From Marchantia polymorpha subsp. ruderalis (lineage: Eukaryota; Streptophyta; Marchantiopsida; Marchantiales; Marchantiaceae): a DNA stretch of 64,000 bases. The notes below the pieces were generated by a model. It ran no database searches. It was not told where the DNA came from and saw nothing but the letters and a program-made list of their open reading frames with translations. A program made the translations under genes and the position numbers. Shown here piece by piece: positions 1 through 8,357 of the stretch. Location of the stretch: NCBI GenBank assembly GCA_037833965.1, contig AP031356.1, forward strand, positions 12,050,501-12,114,500, given 5' to 3'. How positions within the stretch are numbered: position 1 is the stretch's first letter; each line of letters begins with the position of its first letter.

Positions 1-472
1 CTTGAGCCACATCCGCATTAGGAACATCAAGTGTTTCAGCTAAAAACTTGGTGACAACACTCTTCACCTCTTCCTTCTCAGATTCAGGTAGACCAGAAAT
101 TCTCACATTCTTTCTACGAGCAAATTGATTAGTCTTTTCAATCTCTTGCTCTTGACTTAAAGAGATATGAGCAGACTTAGTGGCTTCTGCATAAGATTTC
201 ATCTTCACCTCTAGACTTTCAACCACTTCATGCAATCTAGGAGTAGCAGCAGTGGAAGCTTGAGAACCAACTTTCTCCTGGATATCCTCTACGTGTTCTG
301 AAATATCAACCATAATCTTCTTGAAACTCTTTTGAGAGAGCTTCAACTCTCTAATTTCATATTGAGCTGCAATTAAAGTAGAGCTCTGTACCTTGAACTC
401 TGCACGTAGTACTTTCAACTCTTCCAAAACCGTTTGCAACAGATTGAGTATGAAATTGTCTTGAGACGCCAT
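1..472 (-). CDS. LINE-C ORF1, N-terminal part, runs off the left edge
   Basis: Open from ATG at 472 to the window edge, reading MASQDNFILNLL at the start. The first ~110 residues are a heptad-rich coiled coil. An RRM-like domain then begins with RKNVRISGLPE and runs through KSVVTKFLAETLDVPNADVAQ at the edge. This is the RNA-binding, trimer-forming ORF1 protein typical of LINEs, which coats the element RNA. The next LINE-C ORF1 piece, at 21532-21911, supplies the missing C-terminal type. The start is supported by the LINE-C monomer array beginning immediately upstream at 473. No break is seen in the visible part. Confidence 0.85.
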   Translation of the reverse strand, partial: MASQDNFILNLLQTVLEELKVLRAEFKVQSSTLIAAQYEIRELKLSQKSFKKIMVDISEHVEDIQEKVGSQASTAATPRLHEVVESLEVKMKSYAEATKSAHISLSQEQEIEKTNQFARRKNVRISGLPESEKEEVKSVVTKFLAETLDVPNADVAQ

Positions 473-1746
473 TGAAAAGCTCAGAACTCCAAGGCACGTC
501 AACTTCTCGCTCCGAATGGCATTCTGCTTGAAATTTTGCACGCTGATGCGCCCTGCCCTACTCCAGCGTTCCACTCAATTTCAGCTCCAGATCACTCCGA
601 ACGTAGAAGATACAGCTCCCGTAAGAATCTCTTGCCCTCAAATCTTGTAACTCAAAGCTCGAAACTCAAAATTGGACGCACTGTGACTCTGAAACTCCGT
701 TCGACCTAAAAATTGACACGCTTGAGCGCTCTACCCAACGTCACAACGCCACAAAATTTCAGCCCCCGTTCACACTCGAGCCCAAAGTTACGGCCCCTGC
801 AAGATTTGGCCCTCCCCTCTCAAAAAGCTCAGACCTCCAAGACACGTCAACTTCTTGCTCCGAATGGCGTTCTGCTTGAAATTTTGCACGCTGATGCGCC
901 CTGCCTTACTCCAGCGTTCCACCAAGTTTCAGCTCCATTTCACCCCGAACGTAGAAGATACAGCTCCCGTAAGAATCTCTTGCCCTCAAATCTTGAAACT
1001 CAAAGCTCGAAAATCAAAATTGGACGCACTCTGACTCTGAAACTCCGTTCGACCTGAAAATTGACACGCTTGAGCGCTCTACCCAACGTCAGAACGCCAC
1101 AAAATTTCAGCCCCCGTTCACACTCGAGCCCAAAGTTACGGCCCCTACAAGATTTGGCCCTCCCCTCTCAAAAAGCTCAGACCTCCAAGACATGTCTACT
1201 TCTCGCTCCGAATGGCGTTCTGCTTGAAATTTTGCAGGCTGATGCGCCTTGCCCTACTTCAGCGTTCCACCAAGTTTGAGCTCCAGATCACTCCGAACGT
1301 AGAAGATACAGCTCCCGTAAGAATCTCTTGCCCTCAAATCTTGAAACTCAAAGCTCGAAACTGAAAATTGGACGCACTGTGACTTTGAAACTCCGTTCGA
1401 CCTGAAAATTGACACGCTTGAGCGCTCTACCTAACGTCACAACGCCACAAAATTTCAGCCTCCGTTCACACTCGAGCCCAAAGTTACGGCCTCTGCAAGA
1501 TTCGGCCCTCCCCTCTCAAAAAGCTCAGTCCTCCAAGACACGTCAACTTCTCGCTCCGATTGGCGTTCTGCTTGAAATTTTGCAGGCTGATGCGCCTTGC
1601 CCTACTCCAGCGTTCCACCAAGTTTCAGCTCCAGATCACTCCGAACGTAGAAGATACAGCTCCCGTAAGAATCTCTTGCCCTCAAATCTTGAAACTCAAA
1701 GCTCGAAACTCAAAATTGGACGCACTGTGACTCTGAAACTCCGTTC
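473..1746 (-). repeat. LINE-C 5' UTR monomer array, 348-bp unit, ~3.7 copies
   Basis: Tandem units recur every ~348 bp; the landmark GAATGGCGTTCTGCTTGAAA falls near 514, 862, 1210 and 1558. Each unit is an ancient dimer of ~174-bp halves: both halves carry a GCGCYCT-like box, an ACCCAACG-like stretch and CAAATTTCAGC. The array abuts the ORF1 start at 472, so in element sense it is the 5' leader. Open frames of 72-122 aa across it are by-products of the repeat. Confidence 0.85.
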
Positions 1747-1831
1747 AGAGTTGGATTGTTTGTATTGTGTTTTTTAGCCTTTTGACCCTTTGGATCCCAC
1801 GGGCTTGATCTATTTACCATTTACCATTTAC
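1747..1831 (+). mobile_element. Minimal 5'-truncated LINE 3' end
   Basis: Only the last ~85 bp of a LINE: end of the 3' UTR (GGATTGTTTGTATTGTG), the conserved hairpin with one variant (TGGATCCC), and the tail TTTACCATTTACCATTTA. It joins a LINE-C monomer on the left and an inverted LINE-A 5' end on the right. Confidence 0.85.
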
Positions 1832-1993
1832 AAAACCGTTTGCACAAGATTGAGAAGTTTGTTTTCAGAATCCATCATGAACCCAACTTTGCAAGATGTT
1901 ACACAAGCTCAAAGTTTCGGAATAAAAACTTCTTGACTGCAGCTCCGTTGGGGCTGAAAATTTGCAAGTATGTGCGCACGGCCGTCGTGAAAA
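1832..1993 (-). mobile_element. Inverted LINE-A 5' end (ORF1 start plus last monomer)
   Basis: Reverse complement of the LINE-A ORF1 start (MMDSENKLLNLVQT, ATG near 1878) and of the ORF1-proximal 165-bp monomer. At ~1993 the sequence flips into plus-strand LINE-A monomers, making a head-to-head fold-back with 1994-2420. Confidence 0.8.
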
Positions 1994-2374
1994 GTTGTCA
2001 TTTCGAAACTTTAAGTTTAGGGATTTGAGCATGAATCTTGCGGGGGCCATATCTTCTTGCTGGAGTGTCAACAGGAGCTGAGATTTAGTGAGCTTGTTCA
2101 CAACGGCCGGGCGCACATACCTGCAAATTTTCAGCCCCAACGGAGCTGCTGTCAAGAAGTTGTCATTTCGAAACTTTGAGTTTAGGAATTTGAGCATGAA
2201 TCTTGCGGGGGCCATATCTTCTTGTTGGAGTGTCAACAGGAGCTGAGATTTGGCGGGCTTGTTCACGACGGCCGGGCGCACATACCTGCAAATTTTCAGC
2301 CCCAACGGAGCTGCTGTCAAGAAGTTTTCATTCCGAAACTTTGAGCTTGTGTAACATCTTGCAAAGTTGGGTTC
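1994..2374 (+). repeat. LINE-A 5' UTR monomers, 165-bp unit
   Basis: About 2.3 units; the core CCTGCAAATTTTCAGC recurs at ~2120 and ~2285. The array runs straight into the ORF1 leader and ATG at 2375. The same arrangement is seen before LINE-A3 (5640) and LINE-A1 (24546). Confidence 0.85.
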
Positions 2375-3109
2375 ATGATGGATTCTGAAAACAAACTTCT
2401 CAATCTTGTGCAAACGGTTTTGGAGGAATTGAAAGTGCTACGCCAAGAATTCAAGGCACAAAATGTTGCTTTGACTGCTGCAAAGAATGAAATCAGGGAG
2501 TTAAAGATTTCTCACAAAAGTTTTGAGAAGATCATGCTCCAAATCTCTGGATCTGTTGAGGACATTCAAGACAAGGTTGGTTCTCAAGCTTCTACTGTTA
2601 CTACTCCTGCTTTGCATGAATTGGTTGAAACTCTTGAAATGAAAATGAAGTCTTATGCTGAAGCTACCAAGTCTGCTCATATCTCTTTCTGTCAAGAGCA
2701 AGAGATTGAAAAGGCTAATCAATTTGCTCGTATGAAGAATTTGAGGATTTCGGGTCTTCCTGAATCTGAGAAGGAAGAGGTGAAGAGTGTGGTCACCAAG
2801 TTTTTGACTGAAACACTTGATGTTCCTAATTCGGATTTGGCTCATGCTTATCGTATTGGCAACAAAGGCGCACAACCTCGTGCCATTATTGTTAAGTTTG
2901 TAGATCAAGCTCAACGTGATATGGCTTTAGCTAACAAGGCCATTCTCAAGGGACGGAGGATTTGGTTAGATCCAGATCTTACACCTCTTCAAGTTGAAGC
3001 AAGGAGGAAGGAGCTTGCAAAAGTCAAAGAAGCTCAAGATGCAGGTTTTGTAGCTTATCTACGTGATAGTCAAGCTATTATCACCAAGGAGATTACTGAA
3101 GGAGATTAG
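2375..3109 (+). CDS. LINE-A2 ORF1, C-terminus replaced by an insertion
   Basis: Begins MMDSENKLLNLVQTVLEEL. Residues ~5-110 are coiled coil. An RRM-like domain follows (NLRISGLPESE, then IIVKFVDQAQRDMALANK), then the C-terminal segment LTPLQVEARRKELAKVKEAQ. The native frame ends RRRQSST; here a 140-bp insertion after ACCAAG (3088) makes it end KEITEGD at 3109. Otherwise nearly identical to the intact LINE-A1 ORF1 (245 aa). Role: RNA-binding chaperone of the LINE ribonucleoprotein. Confidence 0.8.
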   Translation: MMDSENKLLNLVQTVLEELKVLRQEFKAQNVALTAAKNEIRELKISHKSFEKIMLQISGSVEDIQDKVGSQASTVTTPALHELVETLEMKMKSYAEATKSAHISFCQEQEIEKANQFARMKNLRISGLPESEKEEVKSVVTKFLTETLDVPNSDLAHAYRIGNKGAQPRAIIVKFVDQAQRDMALANKAILKGRRIWLDPDLTPLQVEARRKELAKVKEAQDAGFVAYLRDSQAIITKEITEGD

Positions 3110-3228
3110 CGGCTAATGGCCATTCCGGCTCCGCCACCTCAATCTGCATCCATTGAGAGTTGAACTAAGGACCTCCCGCTTACAAAACGCGTGCTCTAGC
3201 CGACTGAGCTATAGAAGCTCAGCTCAAG
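3089..3228 (-). mobile_element. tRNA-derived insertion, SINE-like
   Basis: A 140-bp stretch absent from the other LINE-A copies, flanked by the 4-bp duplication CAAG (3085-3088 and 3225-3228). Read on the minus strand it has a 10-nt leader, a 74-nt tRNA-Thr-like body and ~56 nt of unrelated sequence (GGTGGCGGAGCCGGAATGGC). No LINE-type tail or oligo-A is visible. Either a tRNA-headed SINE or a one-off retroposed tRNA chimera. Confidence 0.65.
3145..3218 (-). tRNA. tRNA-Thr(UGU)-like pseudogene
   Basis: The 74-nt minus-strand sequence starts GCTTCTA TA GCTC AGTCGGCTA GAGC, with a good D arm. The anticodon loop is TTTGTAA with TGT at 3182-3184, and the T-loop is TTCAACT. Mismatches: one in the acceptor stem (GCTTCTA against TGGATGC), one in the anticodon stem (CGCGT against GCGGG), two in the T stem. 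It ends in A with no CCA and no nearby T-run terminator. A decayed copy, probably not functional. Confidence 0.6.
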
Positions 3229-3249
3229 AGGAGGAGACAATCATCAACC

Positions 3250-3285
3250 TAGCAATCCAAGAGATTGAGGGTGTTGATGTGGACA
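3250..3285 (+). promoter_or_regulatory. LINE-A2 ORF1/ORF2 TAG junction
   Basis: Same junction as in LINE-A1: TCAACC TAG CAATCC, with the downstream frame continuing toward the ORF2 start. The ORF2 portion is cut at ~3277 by the internal deletion. Confidence 0.6.
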
Positions 3286-3699
3286 TTTCCAAGACCTCTT
3301 GAGTGGTACTACTTTGAGCCTTGATCCACATACATCTAGTTTGCAACTAACTGAGTTGCTCCAAAACTCTGCTTCTAAGTTCTTTTTGAGACATAAGACC
3401 AGGAGAGCTAGAGGTCTTCCTTGCAATGGATGGTTTGACTTTGATTGCAAGCAAGCGAGGGCGAGATCACTTGATAAATCCTTGGATCTTCACAATCGGC
3501 TGATTATGACAAGACTTTACAAAGACTTGGTGAAGTCCAAGAAACGAGCATTTTTGAGGCAGAAGCAAGATTGCTTGACAAAGGAGCTCTTGGAGAATCC
3601 CAAATCCTTTTGGAGGCGGTTGGTAGTACGATCTTCTAAACTTACTCTTGATCCCAAGTCTTTGATTTCTTTTGCTGAAAAGCTTTATTTCTTTCCCAA

Positions 3700-3754
3700 A
3701 GCCTTTTGACCCTTTGGGTCCCACGGGCTTGATCCATTTACCATTTACCATTTA
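3700..3754 (+). mobile_element. 55-bp LINE insertion: hairpin plus tail only
   Basis: Begins exactly at the base of the 3' hairpin (AGCC) and ends in three tail heptamers. Target duplication CCAA at 3696-3699 and 3755-3758. Interrupts the LINE-A2 reverse transcriptase. Confidence 0.9.
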
Positions 3755-4619
3755 CCAATGTTGCATCTATGCCACATTGTGAAGGAAATCCAGGCTTATT
3801 TTCAGAAGTTGAAGTGATGACTCAACTCAGACAATTGGCAAATGGTAAATGTGAGGATTTGGATGGGCTTTCCATTGAACTTCTCAAGTGGGGAGGAGAT
3901 GCTATTGGGCCTATACTCACAAAAGTGTTAGAGGATGCTGCTATTCATGGCTTTCCTTCATCTTGGTCTCTACGGAAGATTGTTCCTATTCACAAATCTG
4001 GGAGCAAGGCCTTGGTGACAAACTATCGCACTATCATGGTGGGTAGTATTTTTGCCAAGTTATTTGGCAAATTGGTGGAGTCAAAGTTGAGCACATGGGC
4101 TGAATCTTGTCAGAAGAGAGCGCGGTTCCAAGCTGGTTTTCGTCCTACATTCAACACTATAGACCATATCTTGGTTTTACGTGTTCTATGGGAGAAATCC
4201 AAGGGTAATGGAAAAGCTTTGTTTTGTGCCTTCATTGATTTCAAGAAAGCTTTTGACACAGTACCTCGTGAGCTTTTATGGCAAAGATTGCAAACCATTG
4301 GAGTACCATCAGATCTCTTGGCAGCGGTGGCAGCATTATACCACTCAGTTCGGGCCAAGATCAACACTTCTCAAACCGAAGAGATTATCAGCACCATTGG
4401 AGTCATTCAAGGTTGTCCTCTCTCTCCCACTCTCTTTGGAGTTTTCATAGATGATATAGAAAGGTGGTTGGAGGATTGTGATAGCGAAGGTGTTAAACTT
4501 GGAGGCTTTGTCATCAAAGCTCTTTTGTATGCAGATGATGTCATATTACTAGCACGTGATGCCACTAGTTTACAGAAACACCTCGACACTTTGGCTAGCT
4601 TTTGTACTCAAAATCAGAT

Positions 4620-4690
4620 TGTATTGTGTTTTTTAGCCTTTTGAGCCTTTGGGTCCCACGGGCTTGATCTATTTACCATTTACCATTTAC
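4620..4690 (+). mobile_element. 71-bp LINE 3'-end insertion
   Basis: Short 3' UTR end, hairpin (variant TTGAGCCTTTGGG) and tail. Perfect 5-bp target duplication CAGAT at 4615-4619 and 4691-4695. Interrupts LINE-A2 just after YADD. Confidence 0.9.
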
Positions 4691-4803
4691 CAGATGGAAG
4701 TCAATTTGGAGAAGTCCAAAGTCATTCTTGTGGGCACTAGATCCAAGCTCTCTTTCTGTTACAAAGGATTAGAGTTGGAACAAGTGAAAAGTTACAAATA
4801 TTT

Positions 4804-4821
4804 GGTAAATGGTAAATGGTA
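4804..4821 (-). mobile_element. 18-bp solo tail insertion
   Basis: Only GGTAAATGGTAAATGGTA, with duplication ATTT at 4800-4803 and 4822-4825. Intact LINE-A copies read ATATTTGGGC here. No unique LINE sequence was carried. Confidence 0.8.
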
Positions 4822-4997
4822 ATTTGGGCATTGATTTCTCATCTGATTATAGTTGGGCACTTTGTGTGCAAAAGAGGTTAGAAGCTGGTTTCAAAGCTCT
4901 ATATTCATTGCTTAATAGATGTAGAGGAGCTCATCTAGTGTCTTGGAGTCTTAGGAAATTCTTATTCAGGAGCTTAGTGTTTCCCGTTATCTTATAC

Positions 4998-5070
4998 AAG
5001 GATCACAAGAGACTCTAGACCACAAACTATCTCTACTTTCTTCAAAAGAGTGAGAAGACAAGAAACTATC
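4998..5070 (-). mobile_element. Inverted LINE-A endonuclease fragment
   Basis: Reverse complement of LINE-A1 ~25795-25865 (around CTAGAGTCTCTTGTGATCC), joined directly to the end of LINE-A2 and the start of LINE-A3. No tail or target duplication, so a rearrangement junction and not an insertion. Confidence 0.7.
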
Positions 5071-5640
5071 AAATTTGAACTTTGAAATTGAAACTTTGGT
5101 CATTTCAAAACTTTGAGTTTAGGGATTTGATCATGAATCTTGCGGAGTCCATATCTTCTTACTGGAGTGTCAACGGGAGCTGAGATCTGGTGGGCTTGTT
5201 CACAACGGCCGGGCAAACATACCTGCAAATTTTCAGCCCCAACGGAGCTGCTGTCAAGAAGTTGTCATTTCGAAACTTTGAGTTTAGCGATTTGAGCATG
5301 AATCTTGCGGAGGCCATATCTTCTTGCTGGAGTGTCAACGGGAGCTGAGATTTAATGGGCTTGTTCACGACGGCCGGGCGCATATACCTGCAAATTTTAA
5401 GCCCCAACGGTGCTGCTGTCAAGAAGTTGTCATTTCAAAACTTTGAGTTTAGGGATTTGAGCATGAATCTAGCGGAGGCCATATCTTCTTGCTGGAGTGT
5501 CAACAGGAGTTGAGATTTGGTGGGCTTGTTCACGACGGCCGGGCGCACATACCTGCAAATTTTCAGCCCCAACGGAGCTGCTGTCAAGAAGTTTTCATTT
5601 CAAAACTTTGAGCTTGTGTAACATCTTGCAAAGTTGGGTT
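5071..5640 (+). repeat. LINE-A3 5' UTR monomers, 165-bp unit
   Basis: About 3.3 units of the LINE-A monomer with point differences, each containing the GGCCGGGCG box and CCTGCAAATTTT core. Contiguous with ORF1. Confidence 0.85.
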
Positions 5641-5641
5641 C

Positions 5642-6001
5642 ATGATGGATTCTGAAAACAAACTTCTCAATCTTGTGCAAACGGTTTTGGAGGAATTGAA
5701 AGTGCTACGCCAAGAATTCAAGGCACAAAATGTTGCTTTGACTGCTGCAAAGAATGAAATCAGGGAGTTAAAGATTTCTCACAAAAGTTTTGAGAAGATC
5801 ATGCTCCAAATCTCTGGATCTGTTGAGGACATTCAAGACAAGGTTGGTTCTCAAGCTTCTACTGTTACTACTCCTGCTTTGCATGAAGTGGTTGAAACTC
5901 TAGAGGTGAAAATGAAGTCCTATGCTGAAGCTACCAAGTCTGCTCATATCTCTTTCTGTCAAGAGCAAGAGATTGAAAAGGCTAATCAATTTGCTCGTAT
6001 G
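5642..6001 (+). pseudogene. LINE-A3 ORF1, split by nested insertions
   Basis: Encodes residues 1-120 of ORF1, ending inside the domain boundary QFARM. The rest continues at 10705-10786 and 10871-11151 after insertion of LINE-B4/B5 and of an 84-bp fragment, and reaches the TAG at 19591-19593 after LINE-B1. Apart from the insertions the coding sequence is almost unchanged from LINE-A1, so the insertions are recent. Confidence 0.85.
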
Positions 6002-6259
6002 GTAAATGGTAAATGGTAAATGGTAAATAGATCAAGCCCGTGGGACCCAAAGGGTCAAAAGGCTAAAAAACACAAACAAACAATCCAACTCCAAACTATG
6101 AGAGAACCAAAAGAACCCCCTAGCTAGTGCCCAAAGCACTAAAACGGTAACTAATAATATCTCTAATGTAACAACCTAAATCATAAGGCTCGAGTTGAAG
6201 CAGAGAAAAGAAATTCTCGACATCAACTTTATGCGCTACTCGAATCTCTATATATCTAG
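6002..6259 (-). mobile_element. LINE-B4, 3' segment
   Basis: Four tail heptamers, hairpin, 3' UTR and the end of ORF2 (YRSSALGTS) on the minus strand. It breaks at TATATATCTAG, which resumes as TAGTACAAG at 8358. So B4 = 6002-6259 plus 8358-10704, with LINE-B5 inside. Inserted in LINE-A3 ORF1. Confidence 0.85.
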
Positions 6260-6297
6260 CTACACCATCGTCAAAACCTTCTCTTGATTCCGAGTCT

Positions 6298-8235
6298 TTG
6301 GTAGCTTTTGCCGAAAAGCTCTATTTCTTTCCAGAAGCCACATCTATGCCATATTGCGAAGCAACACCTGGATTATTTTCGGAAGGAGAGGTGATGACTA
6401 TTCTCCGAAAATTAGCAAATGGCAAATGTGAGGATTTAGATGGCTTGTCCATTGAACTTATCAAGTGGGGAGGAGATTGTATTGGACCGGTTCTCACTAA
6501 GCTTTTGGAAGATGCTATGGTTCACGGTTTTCCATCAACTTGGTCCATGCGGAAGATTGTTCCTATTCATAAATCAGGAAGGAAGAACATGGTGACAAAC
6601 TATCGCACCATCATGGTTGGTAGTGTTTTTGCCAAGTTGTTTGGGAAGTTGGTAGAATCGAAGTTGAGCACATGGACAGAGGATTTTCAGAAGAGAGCAA
6701 AGGCCCAAGCCGGTTTTCGTCCTACATACAACACTATTGACCATATTTTGGCCTTACGTGTTTTATGGGAGAAATCCAAGGGCAATGGGAAAGCTTTATT
6801 TTGTGCCTTCATCGATTTGAAGAAAGCTTTTGATACTGTTCCTCGAAAGCTTTTATGGGAAAGACTACAAGACATTGGAGTACCGGCTAATCTACTCGGA
6901 GCTGTGGCCACTTTATACACTTCAGTTCGAGCTAAGATTGATGCCTCTCAGCCTCAAGAGATCTCGAGCACCATTGGAGTTATTCAAGGTTGTCCTCTCT
7001 CTCCTACTCTATTCGGAATATTCATAGATGATATAGAAAGGTGGTTGGATGATTGTGAGAGTGAAGGAGTCAAACTTGGAGACTTTGTGATCAAAGCTCT
7101 TTTGTACGCAGATGATATCATATTACTAGCACGTGATGCAATTAGTTTACAGAAACACCTTGATACTTTGGCTAGCTTTTGTACTCGAAATCAGATGGAG
7201 GTCAATCTGGAAAAATCAAAGATCATTCTTGTGGGCACTAGATCCAAGTTCTCTTTCTTTTACAAGGGACTAGAATTGGAACAAGTGAAGAGTTACAAAT
7301 ATTTAGGCATTGATTTTTCTCAGAATTATAGTTGGGCACTTTGTGTACAAAAGAGAGTAGAAGCTGGTTACAAAGCTCTATATTCATTGTTAAATCGATG
7401 TAGAAGAGCCCATCTAGTATCTTGGAGTCTTAGGAAATTTTTACTTAGGAGTTTAGTGTTGCCGGTGGTTCTATATGGGACACAAGTGTGGGGTCCTGGC
7501 AGTAAGAAGACAAGTTAGGAGCGTGTGGAGAGGGTGCAAAAGATCTTCTTACAAGAAGAGTTAGGTGTAAGGAACCAAACTCCTTATGCTATTCTTCTTG
7601 CGGAAACCGGTTGTCTACCTCTTGAGGCTGAAGCTCTCTACTTGACCATCACTTATATTAGAAGGGTGAGATCTCTTGATGCTTCTCGACTTCCTCTTCA
7701 TGCTTTGCGTGCCACACGTTCCAAGGGATGGTTTGCAGATGTGATGACTTGGTCTTTGAGGTGGAATGTGACGGAATTGGATTGGGATCTGCAACCTATG
7801 GCCCTTCGCGAGCGTATTAAGGAGGAGTTTCTCAACATCATTTGGAGGAGAGGAGGCACTAAAATGCAGTTTTATCAACTTCATGTGAATCCTATGCTTA
7901 TTTATTGTGAGCAAGGGTACCTTGTTGCAGAGATTGCTACATCTTTACGTCATATTATTGCCAGGCATAGAACAGGATCTCATAGGCTTGGAATTGAGGA
8001 AGGACGTTGGTTGAATATTGATAGGAGTGAACGGATTTGTAGGCTATGTGATGGGAGAAATGTTGAGGATGAAGAGCATGTGTTTATTACTTGTACTAGA
8101 TATATAGAGATTCGAGTGGCGCATAAAGTTGATGTCGAGAATTTCTTTTCTCTGCTTCAACTCGAGCCTTATGATTTAGGTTGTTACATTAGAGATATTA
8201 TTAGTTACCGTTCTAGTGCTTTGGGCACTAGCTAG
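6298..8235 (+). pseudogene. LINE-B5 ORF2 (RT and zinc knuckle), one stop
   Basis: Frame from SLVAFAEKLYFFPEA through RT motifs (VTNYRTIMVGSVFAKL, FIDLKKAFDTV, GVIQGCPLSPTLFGIFIDD, YADD) to the knuckle ICRLC..EEHVFITC and the terminal YRSSALGTS. A single TGG-to-TAG change at 7516-7518 (KTSWERVE in other copies) splits it. The endonuclease was lost by 5' truncation. Very close to LINE-B1. Confidence 0.85.
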
Positions 8236-8357
8236 GGGGTTCTTTTGGTTCTCTCCTAGTTTGGAGTTGGATTGTTTGTATTGTGTTTTTTAGCCTTTTG
8301 ACCCTTTGGGTCCCACGGGCTTGATCTATTTACCATTTACCATTACCATTTACCATT
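8236..8357 (+). other. LINE-B5 3' UTR with hairpin and tail
   Basis: After TAG at 8233-8235: GGGGTTCTTTTGGTTCTC, then GGATTGTTTGTATTGTG, the hairpin (AGCC..GACCC TTT GGGTC..GGGCT), TTGATCTA and the TTTACCA tail. This layout repeats at every A and B 3' end in the window. Confidence 0.8.

Larger units (their letters stand above)
1994..4997 (+). mobile_element. LINE-A2, internally deleted and interrupted
   Basis: Plus-strand LINE-A: monomers 1994-2374, ORF1 from 2375, a tRNA-like insertion at 3089-3228, the ORF1/ORF2 TAG junction at 3250-3252, then ORF2. Nearly the whole endonuclease domain is missing: the sequence jumps at ~3277 from the ORF2 start to the region just before the reverse transcriptase. 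The reverse transcriptase is cut by three small tail insertions (3700-3754, 4620-4690, 4804-4821). The element stops at ~4997 before the zinc-knuckle region. It cannot encode a working ORF2. Confidence 0.85.
3277..4997 (+). pseudogene. LINE-A2 ORF2 reverse transcriptase remnant
   Basis: Contains the linker before the reverse transcriptase (FFLRHKTRRARGLPCNGWFD), RT motifs VTNYRTIMVGS, QAGFRP, FIDFKKAFDTV, IQGCPLSPTLF and the catalytic YADD at ~4530-4541. It then loses frame at the 71-bp insertion (4620-4690) and the 18-bp insertion (4804-4821). It ends after RKFLFRSLVFPVILY. Endonuclease and zinc knuckle are absent. Confidence 0.8.
5071..6001 (+). mobile_element. LINE-A3, segment 1 (monomers and ORF1 first half)
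   Basis: Monomers 5090-5640 (cores at 5223, 5388 and 5553, exactly 165 bp apart), then ORF1 from 5642 (MMDSENKLLN) to QFARM at ~6001. Minus-strand LINE-B4 then interrupts. The next LINE-A3 bases (AAGAATGTGAGG) appear at ~10705. Further segments are 10705-10786, 10871-11151 and 19567-21520. Confidence 0.85.
6260..8357 (+). mobile_element. LINE-B5, 5'-truncated, inserted in LINE-B4
   Basis: Starts in the linker before the reverse transcriptase (TACACCATCGTC) and ends in the tail at 8357. Target duplication TAG at 6257-6259 and 8358-8360. It carries the reverse transcriptase and C-terminal part of ORF2 and the full 3' UTR. The youngest layer of this nest: A3 contains B4, which contains B5. Confidence 0.9.

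Noticed and set aside
3145-3218. Functional tRNA-Thr gene
   Set aside because: Mismatches in the acceptor, anticodon and T stems, no terminator, and it lies within a short insertion with target duplications.
8300-8357. Heptamer tail as telomere repeat
   Set aside because: The plant telomere unit is TTTAGGG; the tail is TTTACCA. Same length, but different sequence, short, and always attached to LINE ends.
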